NCBI GenBank assembly: GCA_947311845.1
Contig: CAMZMU010000059.1
Coordinates: 57,510,444 to 57,574,443, forward strand
DNA length: 64,000 nucleotides
DNA from: Poa pratensis
Taxonomy: Eukaryota > Streptophyta > Magnoliopsida > Poales > Poaceae
Reading direction: 5' to 3'
Part shown: piece by piece, positions 44,445 through 55,528 of the stretch
How positions within the stretch are numbered: position 1 is the first letter of the stretch
Layout: every line of letters starts with the position of its first letter
Notes under the pieces: model-generated
Told to the model about the DNA's origin: nothing
Database searches by the model: none
Seen by the model: the letters and a program-made list of their open reading frames with translations, nothing else
Made by a program: the position numbers and the translations under genes

Positions 44445-44567
44445 CTCCCTCCGTCCCAAAATAAGTGTCTCAAAGTTGTCCAAAATTGAATGTATCTATA
44501 CTTGTTTCATGTTTAGATACATCTACTTTTTGACAAATCTAAGACAGTTATTTTGGGACGGTGGGAG
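44445..44567. mobile_element. Stowaway MITE downstream of LSM8
   Basis: Ends CTCCCTCCGTCCCAAAATAA and inverse TTATTTTGGGACGGTGGGAG, TA at both sides, 123 bp. One arm has a T insertion. Confidence 0.9.
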
Positions 44568-44638
44568 TATATTTGTATAGAAGATGTGAGGAGTCAAGGA
44601 AGGATAGATATCTAGATAGGTAAATAGATGTTGGGTGT

Positions 44639-45283
44639 TCAGGGCATGACGGCAGTTGTGGAGTTTGGTTTCTCGCCGCTGTAGCTGCAGGAGATGAAGA
44701 ACTCGCCTAGCCGGGATCCCTGTGTGCAGGGCGCGCGGCCGCACCCGACCCATTTCCAGGCCTTGTTCACCATGATGGCGAAGTGGCCGCAGTCGCGGAA
44801 GTTGTGCCCCGCCGTGCACCCGGTGGTGCCGCGGTCGTAGATGTCCTCCTCCTTCTCCCAGCTGCACAACGCTTCCTTGGCGGTGCCGTTCTTTCCCAGG
44901 AAGAAGCACTCTCCGTAGTTTTTCTTGTCCGAGTGCCTGGCGGCGTCGCAGTCCGTTTGGATCTTGTTGGCCCACCGCCGCGCGTACAGCGCCAGCGTCT
45001 TGTCCCACGCTAGCGCTGGCGCGCCGTAGCGGGTGCGCACCTTGTTGTGCTCATTCACGAACTCCCGGGACATGCCCTTGTAGAACCCTTTGTTGTTGTT
45101 GCTGGTGCTGGCCGGTGTCGCCTTGGTCTTCTCGTCCGTGAACGACGGCGGTGGTGGTGATGGCGCGTTCGCTTCGGCGGTCTTCAAGGTAAGTTGGTTG
45201 ACGTTGTTGTCGGCGGCCGTGGCGGTGGCGAGGAGGACGGCCATGAGAAAGGGTAGAGCGGCGGGGACGAGCATCCGCGCCAT
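44639..45283 (-). CDS. PR-1-like secreted CAP-domain protein
   Basis: Intact 214-residue frame from ATG 45283 (MARMLVPAALPFLMAVLLAT), chosen over the ATG at 45310 because it gives a clean signal peptide ending near ATATAADNN. A Ser/Pro/Thr-rich spacer (about residues 38-62) precedes the CAP domain: FVNEHNKVRTRYGAPALAWD, then YARRWANKIQTDC, YGECFFLGKNG, then GHNFRDCGHFAIM, WVGCGRAPC and FFISCSYSG. CAP proteins act in the apoplast; PR-1 members bind sterols and mark defence. The usual GHYTQVVW box is altered (CGHFAIMVNKAWKWVG), as in some PR-1-like paralogues. It is followed 71 bases later by the Stowaway element. Confidence 0.85.
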   Translation of the reverse strand: MARMLVPAALPFLMAVLLATATAADNNVNQLTLKTAEANAPSPPPPSFTDEKTKATPASTSNNNKGFYKGMSREFVNEHNKVRTRYGAPALAWDKTLALYARRWANKIQTDCDAARHSDKKNYGECFFLGKNGTAKEALCSWEKEEDIYDRGTTGCTAGHNFRDCGHFAIMVNKAWKWVGCGRAPCTQGSRLGEFFISCSYSGEKPNSTTAVMP

Positions 45284-45373
45284 TGCCGCCGGCCTCCTCT
45301 GTCTTGTCAAATGCCGACGTTACGTTACGTCGTCGTCGATGGATGCAATTGGAAAATAATAAAATACTAAATA

Positions 45374-45385
45374 GGCTATATAACC
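45374..45385 (-). promoter_or_regulatory. TATA box of the PR-1-like gene
   Basis: The minus strand reads GGTTATATAGCC about 90 bases before the chosen ATG, a normal plant spacing. Confidence 0.6.
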
Positions 45386-45389
45386 AGAG

Positions 45390-46205
45390 AGCTATATTCA
45401 GGGGACGTTGGAAGTCTGATGGGGCGTTCGGCCGGCCGTCGTCCTAGCTAGCTTTGCCTATTTTGACATGCATCAAGAAATAGATATGATGGACAAGGCT
45501 GGACTGCCTTTTTTTGGACTACATTTTCTGCAATATCCATACACTTCATTTGTATCCACCGAAACGATGAGCTAGCTAGGACATCTCATGGCTGCGGATC
45601 TAACTGACTAACTGTTAAGCCAAAATATGCAGGAGATGACGAAGCTAATAATATGGCTACCTAGCTTGCTCGATCGATCCTGGCTGGCATAATTTAGCTC
45701 TATTAGGTGCAATCAATCATGGTCATGGATGGATATATCAGTAGATGCCATAGCTAGCGCCTAGCTGCATGCGTGCTTGCATAACTACTACCCTCCTGGC
45801 ATGGTTACGGTCGACGATCCATCAACATCAATCATCAGGCACACACTCTGATGTTTTCTGATCGATATCTTGTTAATTTGGCCGAGAGAGAGATTGTTAG
45901 TTGTGCTGTTCATCTTAGTTTCTAGCTATATATAGTCAACTGGAACTTGGGCACGAATCAATCAAATACTAGTAGGTTGATTAGAACATCATTGGTATCC
46001 CAACAGTCCCTCTGAATCAAGCTATCCAGTATGCACTAATTGGAACCTACTCAGTGATGATCCGCGTCCATGAATATGCAGCATGCATATATGTAGGTAG
46101 GTACTCGTAAGTGGACCGGTAGATCAATGGCTTAATCATTAGTTCAGAGCTTATAAGTAGGAAAATACGTATTAGCTAGCTAGAGGAGTTGCCTTGGTTC
46201 TGATG
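45390..46205. other. Intergenic stretch, no gene seen
   Basis: Upstream flank of the PR-1-like gene. Repeated GCTAGCTAG words and many CATGCATG sites are present but no ORF, repeat pair or element end that I can support. Confidence 0.4.
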
Positions 46206-46211
46206 CGACTC

Positions 46212-48600
46212 CTTTTTTTCCAAATGGGAGCATATCCGCAGCCTCTACATTGTGATGATGCACACGGCTTTTATATTAAAAGAAAATCAAGTCTCAAGGT
46301 GCACAGTAACGTATTACAATCATGGATCGGCTAAGGTGGCTACATGAATCAACCACCTAAAAAAGCTCTCACACAAAGACTACACATATTGAAATCTTCT
46401 AGTGTGCTGCCATCCATAAGATAGCCCGCATGACCGCCATCAAACGATTGCAGCTGGTATCCATAAGCACCCTTTGGTCCGCCGGGAGGAGAAAAGACCA
46501 AATATGGATCCAGTCTGTAGCCCAATGAACAACCTGCAAAAAATGAGCAACTCTGGCCTTGTTAAACACAATATCATTTGACAATTCCAAATAGCCCACA
46601 CAAAGGCACAAGTGCTTATTCGAATTCTAGCTTTAGTTTTCTTATCTACCCCTGTAAGCCAACTACCAAACAAGTTGGCAATGGTAGTTGGAGGAGAAAT
46701 GTTGAAAGTGAAGTGAATAAGTCGCCATATATGTTTCGCAAAATGACATGAAATAAATAAGTGATCAACAGTTTCGTCATAGTTACAAAAGACACTTTTT
46801 TTACAACCCGTCCAGCGACATTTTATAAGGTTATCTTTTGTTAGTAACACTTTCCGGTGTAGAAACCACATGAAAGTTTTATTTTTAGGGGCACTTTCAG
46901 CTTCCATGGATATTTTCTCAAAAAAGGAGTATGTCCATTCATGTAATCAACATACATTGATTTAATAGAAAAAACTCCAGGCACTGTCAACTTCCATTTG
47001 AAGTTGTCATTAGTGTCCGATAGAGACAGCCGCATCACCTGCTCTACCAATTGCAACTAAGAAGTCCATTTATTGCTTACTAACGCCTGCCTAAATTCAA
47101 TGTTTAACGGCAGACCATTGGCCATAACATGCGCGGCCAAAACATTTTTATGTCGTGCAATATTAAACAGAGAAGGATATTGTTCAGCCAATGATCTATG
47201 CCCGATTCAAATGTCCTCCAAAAAGCGTGTCCCAAGACCATTTCCTACCTCAAAGCGTTCACGCGAAAAAGAAGTCATTTTGAACAGTGAAAATGCCCTT
47301 CCAAAAGGTGAATCAGTTGGTTTTGGTTCTATTTGAGATAAAGTTTTACCACGTAAGTACTTATTGGACAATAGTTCTTTCCATACACCTTCTTCATGTA
47401 GTATCTTGACGACGAAATAGGCCATAGCCCCGCTATATTAATATAGCAACCACCTGATACAACCAACGGAAACGGTTGGGGCGACAACCACAACACACCC
47501 AAGAAAAGGGAAAAGAAGAAAGAAAAAACGACATAGGCGGATTGACTAAACGACGGTGACCCGCAATCGCTGCGCCCTCTCCGACAAAGTACTACCACGC
47601 TTCTAGCACCGAATCGACGAGTACCAAGCAGCACCTTCAAGAAGGAAAGCCACGCTGCTGCTCGAACCAGAGCACTGGTCCTAGGGTTTCCCCTGGCACA
47701 GATAGAAGCAGATGAAGGTTAGCCACGACGCCCTTCAGGAAGGAAAGATGCCACCCAAAGGCGGCACCGCGTCGGCGTCGGATGAACCGACAAGGATTTC
47801 TCCCGAAAAACCCCATCCACAACCCCGGACGATTCGTAGCACAGGAGCCCCGCGAGGACGAGCCTCGACACCACCAGACTAGCTGCCCACCAACATGCGC
47901 TCAAACGATCCCGAAGCCACCATCGTTGTCTCACCGAAGAAGCCGCCATGGGGTCTACAAGACAGAGGTGAGGAGATGTATGAACCTGGGACCGCAGTAC
48001 CGCGGCCGAGCGGGAGGGAACAACCTCCACCGCCGAGGACGGTAGTCGACCGGACACGTCAGCAGAGCAAACCAGTCCCCGTCAGGTCCGGCCGGGCCCG
48101 CGGGCCCGTAAAGCCCCACAGGGGCACACCAGTCCTAATAGGGTCCGGCCGAGCCCAGAACGGGCTCGTGAAGCTCGCCGCCACGCTGCAACAAGGTCAG
48201 CCGCCGTCGCCGCTGCCCCCTGCCCTCTCCTCCTCGCTTCCAATTGCAGAACGCGCAGCAGTTCTAGCCGGCCCGCCCCAACCCAGATGGGGCCCGGCGG
48301 GCCCAGATCTGGGCCGCAGGAATGGTCAGCGTCGCTCTGCTGCACGCCAACGCCGCTGCACTGCTCCGCCCACAGGCCCGCATGTGCCGCCGCCGTCACG
48401 CAACGCCGCCGCCACGGGGGCGACGGGCACGCGCGGGAGGGAGGGAGGGAGGGGCCGGAGGGAGCCGGCGGCGGGGCGGCGGCGCCGGAACCCTAGGGGA
48501 CGGGGATGGGGTCGGGGTCAGGAGCGTGAGCTCCTCAGATCTCATGTAGTATCTTAAAAAGCCATTTGCTCAATAAACTTTTTTTTATATCAAGTAGCTG
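46212..48600 (-). mobile_element. LINE relic (RT C-terminal/zf-RVT part), interrupted
   Basis: Minus strand. The 3' end is marked by a poly(A) (T run at about 46210-46217). Coding blocks: NKTFMWFLHRKVLLTKDNL with VDHLFISCHFAKHIW (zf-RVT), FKWKLTVPGVFSIKSMY, and upstream KILHEEGVWKELLSNKYL with LSQIEPKPTDSPF. The last block continues on the far side of an insertion at 47409-48541 (LLSKWLF joins directly to KILHEEG). Several stops and shifts; no endonuclease part, so 5' truncated near 48600. Confidence 0.8.
47409..48541 (-). mobile_element. 1.13 kb non-LTR insertion with 14-bp TSD
   Basis: TCATGTAGTATCTT occurs at 47395-47408 and 48542-48555, exactly flanking the insert and splitting a LINE reading frame that is continuous without it. 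Read on minus, the insert starts with a very GC-rich leader (GGCGCCGCCGCCCCGCCGCC type) as in LINE 5' UTRs and ends with ATTAATATAGCGGGGCTATG, like grass LINE 3' ends, with no RT between. It is probably an internally deleted LINE moved in trans. No poly(A) is present. Confidence 0.7.
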
Positions 48601-49509
48601 AATACCCAAACCCCTGATCCTATGGATTCACTCATTTTAATATGCATGTAGTCAAAATTGAAAGTAGGTCCAATGCCTTATATTAGTGAACGGAGGGAAT
48701 AGCATTCAATAGGGTTAGGGTTGCTAAAGAAGAGGATAGCTTGCATGTTACTCCATGTAAAAGCATGACCTTTGATAGGTATTTGTCTAAATGAAGTAAC
48801 CATGCTAAAAAAACCTCTATAGCGTGACATCACAAACCCCCGGGTTCAACAACATAAAGGTTTGAGAAGAAATGACAGAGATGATGTTGATGAAAATTCA
48901 AACTTTCGTGCATAATAACTTTCCCAGATCGAGAAGGAAATACTAGACCACAAAAGTATTAGATTTTCACAATGCCAATATTTGGGTAGTCTCGTTTCCA
49001 AAATAAATAAAAATCATCAAATAAAATGATCATTTGTCAACGAAATAAAAACACGGATAAAAATGAATCTCTATAGCTATATCTTTTTTTTTATAATTTT
49101 TGAGATTTTTTCCAAGTTATTTATTTATGGCATCTTTGAGAAGTTTGTCGCATCCAGCGTAAATTAGTGAACCTAACATTGAGGAAGCTATCGATCCGTG
49201 ATTCAATAAGCGATGCATTTCCAAATGAATGAAATATGGCTATGGAGAAAATCAAGAAGATCACGTGCCTGATCTCGTGCGCATGATCAGCAACAAAAGA
49301 TATTGGAAGAATAATTAAGGACCCATGATCTCTATACGAACTGAATGATCCCATGATATTCAGAGGATCTTCCGTTTCCATTTTCCGCAGCCCCATGTCG
49401 GTGCACTGTAGGCCTACATATACCCAATGAAGGTCGCTACAGGGTTTCATCCGACTCGTGAAAGCAAAGCTAGCCCGAGATCTACGTACTCTCGCAAGAA
49501 AGCTAGGCA
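48556..49509. other. Gene-free stretch before the HIPP-like gene
   Basis: 48556-48600 is the last part of the LINE relic. AGTGAACGGAGGGAATAG at about 48686 resembles one end of a Stowaway element without a partner. ACATATACCC at about 49417 is a possible TATA box 90 bases before the ATG at 49510. Confidence 0.4.
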
Positions 49510-50010
49510 ATGGATGAGCCGCCGCCCGTCGTTCTGGCCGTGGACATGTCCAACCGCCGGTCCGGCAAGCGGATCAGGAGAGCGCTCTGGAACGTGCCCG
49601 GTACGTCCTAGCTACTATCCATCTTGCATGCATGAGTTAATTAATCTGTGATTTATATAGGGATCTAAATATCTGACATGAGCTAGTGCATGCACGTTGA
49701 GATCGCAGGCGTGTCCAGGTTTTTTGCGTCGCGGCCGACGGGCACGGTGGTGGTGCACGGCGACACGTACATGGACGCGCGGACGCTCAAGCGGCGCCTC
49801 GAGCACGCCACGGAGCGGCGCGTCACCATCCTCAGCGACGGTGGCCGCCCGGAGAGGGAACAGATCATGCCGCCATACGGCCACTACGCGCCACCGCCGC
49901 CCTACCCCTACCCCTACGCGCCGCCGCCACCGCCGCCCTACCCCTACTACTCGACAGCCAGCATCTTCGACGATAGCATTCCCGGCAATGTTTCCTGCAC
50001 CATCATGTGA
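49510..50010 (+). CDS. HIPP-like protein: HMA-fold domain without CxxC, CaaX box
   Basis: Exons 49510-49600 and 49709-50010, GT-AG, phase 1, total 130 residues. The first 75 residues follow the heavy-metal-associated fold: VVLAVDM at the first strand, KRIRRALWNVPGVSRF for helix 1 and turn, GTVVVHGDTYMDARTLKRRL and VTILSDGG for the rest. The metal loop, normally M.C..C, reads MSNRRSGK, so both cysteines are gone. A Pro/Tyr-rich linker (PPPPYPYPYAPPPPPPYPYY) follows, and the end is CTIM, a good CaaX farnesylation box. So it is a membrane-tethered HIPP relative that cannot bind metal in the usual way. HIPPs interact with partners in stress and immunity (family knowledge). Confidence 0.75.
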
Positions 50011-50369
50011 CGTAATATTTTGTTAGATCGAGTAAGGAATACGTACGTACGTAGTCACGATGTTTTTGGATTTACTACGTACCTGATATCCTTTTTTTTT
50101 GTATAAATAAGTTTGCTTACCACATATGCCATGTGGTGCAGTACCTGATATCTCTTCAACATTTTTCAGAAGATTGATTAATATATGTGTTCGAGTTTGC
50201 TTAATTCTCTCTCGTGAAGTAGTGGTTGACGAGAGGTTCTACACTTCCACCTAGTATGATTAATTTGTTGCGCGCGAGTGCCATCCTGTACGAACATTTC
50301 TCATGTGTACCTCGTATATTCCCTATTTTGCGTATTTTCACTTTTCACAGATCCATAAGAGTAGAGAAG

Positions 50370-50880
50370 ACCTCCTTTTTTTTAGAGATTCGGTAGCCTT
50401 TATTGATCTAGAATGTTATTTGGAATATAAAGACCATCAGGAGGCTGCAGTAGCCACACCTAACGTCCAACACCACACGATGTGGCACTACGAGCTATTG
50501 AAAGAGCTTCAGAGTTTGACAACCTATGTTCATGTTTAAAAGAAATCTCCAGGAAACTAGCCGACCTTGCTATGATCTCCTGGATAACCATGTTGTAGCT
50601 TCCCGCGTATTCCTGCCTCATGTTGTTGATGACGGTGAGGCAGTCGGTCCCCACCACGACATGGCGAAGGTGTAGGTCTTCCGCCAGGGCCAGCGCCTCC
50701 CTGCATGCTAAGGCCTCGAGCGTAGCAGGGTCAGATACACCCTCCTCAACAAGCGATGAAGCTCCCATGAACGAACCATCTTCAGATCGGCAAATCACTC
50801 CAAGGGCTCCACCGTTGCCCGATCGAGAGATCAAGCGGGAAACAATCGAGAAACCTCATATTCGGCGCCTTTTGCGGCAA
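50370..50880 (-). mobile_element. LINE 3' tail with RNase H-like domain
   Basis: Minus strand encodes ISRSGNGGALGVICRSEDGS, then LEALACREALALAEDL, VVVGTDCLTVINNM and FKHEHRLSNSEA. This is the RVT_3/RNase H-like end of plant LINEs, with the Asp-Glu-Asp order visible (the first D is upstream of the frame). A short 3' UTR and poly(A) (T run at about 50370-50377) follow. 5' truncated. Confidence 0.8.
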
Positions 50881-50901
50881 TCCCTAGTTGACGACCAGGT
50901 C

Positions 50902-53637
50902 GGAGCGCAATGCGCTCCGCACCCCCTGCGGCTTATGCGCCGGCCCATAGATGCACCTACACTTTTTTTGCGGTTTCTTTTTCTTTCTTATTTTTCGTTT
51001 TTCCTGTTTCTTTTCCCTTTTCGTTTTTCTTTTTTTAGATGTTTCTTTTTTCGTTCTTCTTTTCTGTTTTCTTTTTAGATATTATCTTAATTTTGGTTTA
51101 ATTTTTCATTTTTTGGAAAATGTTCAGATTTAATAATTGTTCATAATTAAAAAATGGTTCAAAAATAATTTCTGTTCATAGAGTTTTTTCTGTTCACTTT
51201 TTAAAATTCAAAAACGGTCTTCTCTATTCACTTTTCAAATGGTTCAAAAATAGTTTCCGTTCACCACCATTTTCTGTTCGTTTTGTAAAATGATTCATAT
51301 TTCTTTTTCATTTTTCTTTTTATCTCTGTCTTTTTTTTTCTTCTTTTATGTTTTCTTTTTAGATATTATTTAAAATTCTATTTAATTTTTCGTTTTTTGA
51401 AAGTGTTCAAATTTAAAACAGGTTCAGATTTAAAAAAATTCATATTGCAAAAATCGTTCAAAAATAATTTCCGTTCATAGAGTTTTTTCTATTCACTTTT
51501 TAAAGTCATTCAAAAATAATTTCCGTTCATAGACTTTTTGTTCACATTTCTAAAATCTTTCAAAAATCGACTTTGTTCACCGGTCTTTCTGTTCCTTTTT
51601 AAAATCGTTCAAAGTAGTTTCCGTTCACCGTCATTATTTGTTCATTTTTTAAAATCGTTCAAAAATAGTTTTTGTTCGCCGGTCTTCTCTGTTCACTTTT
51701 CAAATCATTCAAAAAATAGTTCCGTTCACCACCATTTCTTGTTCATTTTTTAAAATGATTCGTATTTCTTTTTCATTTTTCTTTTTTGGCTGTTTCTTTT
51801 TCTTTTCTGTTTTTTTTTAGATATTATTTCAAATTACTGTTTTATTTTTTGTTTTTTGATATGTTCAAATTTAAAAATGTTCTAATTTGAAATTGCTCAG
51901 ATTTCAAAAAAAATCATATTTCAAAAATTGTTCAAAAATAATTTCCATTCATAGATTTTTTTTCTATTTACTGTTTAAAAATTGTTCAAAAAATAATTTT
52001 CGTTCATATACTTTTTTGTACACTTTATAAAATAGTTCAAAAATCAACTTCGTTCACCGACTTTTCTGTTCCCTTTTAAAATCGTTCAATAATAGTTTTT
52101 ATTCACCGGTCTTCTCTGTTCACTTTTAAAATCATTCAAAAATAGTTGCCCTTCACCACCATTATCTGTTTATTTTTTAAAATGATTCATATTTCTTTTT
52201 CATTTTTGGTTGTTTCTTTCTTCTTTTCTGTTTTCTTTCTAGATATTATTTTAAATTTTGTTTAATTTTTCGTTTTTTGCAAGTGTTCAAATTTAAAAAA
52301 TGTTCAGACTTGAAAATTGTTCATATTTAAAAAATTGTTCAAAAATCATTTCCGTACATAGAGTTTTTTTTTCGTTCACTTTTTATAATCGTTCAAAAAT
52401 AGCGATTTCATTCACCGGCCTTTTATGTTCACTTTTAAAATCATTAAAAAAATCCGTTCACCATCATTTTCTGTTCATTTTTTAAATGGTTCATATTCAT
52501 ATATTTTTAATTGGTTCATATTCATATTTTGAAAATGGTTCATATTTTGAAAATCATTCGAATAAAAACATTCATATTTGAAAATTGTTCATTTTCAGAA
52601 ATGATTCATATTTAAAAATTGTTCATAGTTTGAAAAATGTTTATTTTTTAAATTGGTCCTGATTTCAATAATTTTCATATTTTCAAAATATTTATTTTTA
52701 AAGTGGTTCAAATTTTGAAAATTATTTAAAATATCTAGATTTTAAAATATTTAGATTTGAACTCAGAACCACTTACGTGACAACACCATGAAGAGCGGCG
52801 AGCTGGACAACGGCCCGACGAATACAGCGTGGGACGGCGGCGGTGCACACGATGGAGGAGTTAACCGTGACGAGCGGCGGCGACACACGTTGGAGAAGAT
52901 GTGTACATTGAGGAGTGTAAACACACGGTCAAACCTACTCAAACCTACAGTACAAGATTATCTCATATATAACCGTCGAAACGGAAAAATTACAACATGA
53001 AAGGTGTGCGAAGCGTTTGTATTAACCTACTCGTCAAAGCATATTTCAAACGGTCAAACCGATTGCGACGAATTTGATAAAATTTGGCAAAAAATGTTTC
53101 GAACATCGATTCAAAATTGAGAAGTTACACGACGAAACTCGAAACTGAGTATAGGAATGGAACCTACTCATGTACGCGCATAATTTTGAAAGAGAACATC
53201 ATATTCTTTAAAGTACTTCGAACGTTCATACTTGTATGTTTTTTCTAACGTGCACTCTTCCAAATAACGTGAATTTTCCTATGCTTAAGATAATGTGCAC
53301 TCTTCCAAATGAATGAGAAGCAGCATATTAACGTGAATTTCTTTCTGTTTTCTGATGTTTCTTTCCGTACATATTAATTCTTAAAGTTTTCGTTCATATA
53401 TCATGATTTTTTCAAAATAATCGTACTAGGATCGTACTTGTACGTTTTTGAAAGAGAACCGAACGCGCACTCCGTGCGATGCGAAACATGAAGCAGTCAT
53501 TCGCAAAAAAAAAAAGTAGGCAGTCCAGAAGAAGGGGTACGAAAAAACAGTTGAACGCGCCGAAACAATGTACAGGCGAAACCCAATGTGGGTCGGCCCA
53601 ATAGCGCGCAGAGGGTATGCGGAGGATTATTTCCTCC
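50902..53637. mobile_element. AT-rich 2.7 kb TIR element (putative non-autonomous DNA transposon)
   Basis: Left end GGAGCGCAATGCGCTCCGCA and inverted right end GGAGGAAATAATCCTCCGCA, followed on both sides by CCC(C/T)CTGCG... and GGCC(G/C)(G/A)CCCA-like sequence, form an imperfect inverted repeat of about 45 bp. Outside are ACCAGGTCG and CACAGGTCG, a possible 9-bp TSD with two mismatches. The interior (50960-52760) is low-complexity with a repeated block; 52780-52900 is a GC island; no transposase. Confidence 0.5.
51078..52660. repeat. Imperfect macro-repeat, about 0.28-0.46 kb units x 4
   Basis: The word AGATATTAT followed by an AATTTTTCGTTTTTTG-type stretch recurs at about 51078, 51361, 51820 and 52240. 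GATTC(A/G)TATTTCTTTTTCAT recurs at 51295, 51757 and 52184, and TTCAAAAATAGTTTCCGTTC between them. Units are diverged but keep the same order. Confidence 0.65.
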
Positions 53638-54024
53638 GCACAGGTCGGAAACTAGGCGCTCCTGCCTTTTCCGCCCGTTAACGATCTTACGCCTGAAGTG
53701 GGAAACCTCCTGGACCGGCCCAGTAGCTGGGACGCTCTATCTGTTCCTTGTGCTTTCGCTCGCTGATAGTAGACCAGGAGACACAATCATCCGGTTTTTC
53801 CTGTTGACTTTGGAAAAAAATACCCGCACGCTGGGAAGCCAAATTTTTAGTTGGTTTTGGACGTTAATACCCCTAGAGGAACGACGCAAGATTAGATGGA
53901 AATATGGAAACCTGGGATCCTCTCTCCCGATCGGAGTACTTCCTAAACTAGTATACAAAATCCCATGATTCTCTCTGTGATTGACTCTCCCCCGTCGGCA
54001 TCCCCCGCTCGAGCGCGCATGTTT
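53638..54024. other. Flank between two DNA transposons
   Basis: No gene supported. Open frames here have no recognisable product. Confidence 0.35.
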
Positions 54025-54032
54025 CCCGCGAG

Positions 54033-54749
54033 TAGGGATGAAAACAGAACGAAATATTTCCAACTTTTTTGTGGAAAAAGGGAAACGGGAATGGAAATAT
54101 GGAAACGGAATTTTGCGGAATGGAAACGGAAACTTTTATGTGGAAACGGAAAGAACATCATATTCCGGCGGAACGATCACGGAAACGAAACTTTCCGTTT
54201 CCGGTAATACGGAACTTTCCGTTTTTACTATGCGGTGCTTTCCAAATCCAACAGGTCAGTAATTCCAGTGAAAACATTTAGGAAAAATCCAAGATATGAA
54301 TAAAAAATAAAAGTATCCGAAGCGACCATGTCTAGGCCATATACTCACATATCATCTCCCTCTCAAGTTGTTCCCAGTCGACATTTCAGCGTTGTACTAG
54401 CGATAGCGACGATAGTAGATATTTTTTAATGTTGCCAAAGTTGATAACATATGCACACTATATTATATAATCATGACTCCTCGTTATATTTTATTTCATC
54501 TTAGAAACTCGACAAGTTTGTTGGTTTGATTGAGTTTTGCTGCATTATTCAATGGCAGTCTCTTGGTTCTGACAAACATCTGCTTTCTGTTCCGTGTCCA
54601 TACCGTATTCAGTCCATATCTGTTTCTGACAATATTTGTTTCCGTATTTATTTCCGGGGTTTCTGTATTCGTTTTCATTTCGCAGAAAAATATGAAAACA
54701 AATGTGGTACCACTCAGTTCCATCCATATCCGCTCCATTTTCATCCCTA
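54033..54749. mobile_element. hAT-type non-autonomous element, 717 bp
   Basis: Ends TAGGGATGAAAACAG and inverse TAGGGATGAAAATGG. Flanks CCCGCGAG (54025-54032) and CACGCGAG (54750-54757) form an 8-bp TSD with one mismatch. The subterminal regions are packed with GGAAACGGAA-type words on one side and their inverse on the other, typical of repeated transposase-binding sites. No transposase. Confidence 0.8.
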
Positions 54750-54928
54750 CACGCGAGCGCCTTCTTTCCTCTCTCCAGCGCAGTATACACGCAAAAGCCT
54801 TCGCAAAATTTCTTTCGTGAGAGCGAGAGAGCGAGCGCTCGATTTTCTAAGAAACGTGAGAGGGGTACCGATCAGCCATGCATGCAGGTTATAGAATCTC
54901 TTAAGAACATTACCTAACTATATAAAGG

Positions 54929-55528
54929 GAGTGCAAATCTCGCCGCCCTCCGCGCTCCACGTCAGAATCACTGTTCAAAGAAGTGTCTGCCGCTTATCCA
55001 GCCGTTCGTTCTCCATCTGACGGACAGGGACGCCCGCGTGAACGTTTCGCAAAAAAAACCCTCACAGATCGAAACATTGCCCCGTGGTCCAGATTTTAAC
55101 GCTGTGAGGGACCTGTTTGCAATTCCAGTAAAACCCACGGGCTTTTTTGCAAAAACGTCGGCAGAATCCCCCCTCCCCCTTCTCTCTCCCGCACGGCGCC
55201 GATGCCGCCGCCGACGCGCTCCGCCGGCGCTCCGGCCCTCCCCGCTCAAATCGGAGGCCACGGTTTGCTCCGCCGTCGCGCCCTCTTCATCCTCGCTAAC
55301 CCTCGCGTCCTGGGACGGCCGCGTCGCGCCGCAATCGTCGCCGCCGTGCCCGCAGCCCTCCGCCGCGTGTGCACGCCGCCGGCGATGCTCCGGCAGCTAA
55401 AAGTGGCGGCGCCGCCGCTTTTGGGCCCGCGCGGCCACGCGTGCCCGCCGCGCGCACGCTCGCGTCCCAGCACGCGGTGGCGTGACGCCGGCGTGGTCGA
55501 CGCCGCCGCGGCGGGGTCCGGCCACTAG
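54929..55528 (+). promoter_or_regulatory. TATA-led GC-rich block with a possible short ORF
   Basis: CTATATAAAGGG at about 54929-54940 is a strong TATA box. About 260 bases later a CpG-rich stretch contains an ORF, 55202-55528 (108 codons, MPPPTRSAGAPALPAQIGG...), of Ala/Pro/Arg-rich composition. An overlapping frame (55038-55400) contains SEATVCSAVAPSSSSLTLAS with WDGRV, faintly WD40-like. It could be the 5' end of a gene cut off by the AT-rich DNA after 55600. I do not assign a function. Confidence 0.3.

Noticed and set aside
48082..48557. ORFs of 69-220 codons in the GC-rich part of the 1.13 kb LINE-like insert
   Set aside because: Composition-driven; the region matches a LINE leader by character and sits inside a TSD-bounded insert.
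51538..52485. Phe/Lys/Ser-rich ORFs such as SFKNRLCSPVFLF
   Set aside because: Produced by AT-rich macro-repeats and not supported as protein-coding.
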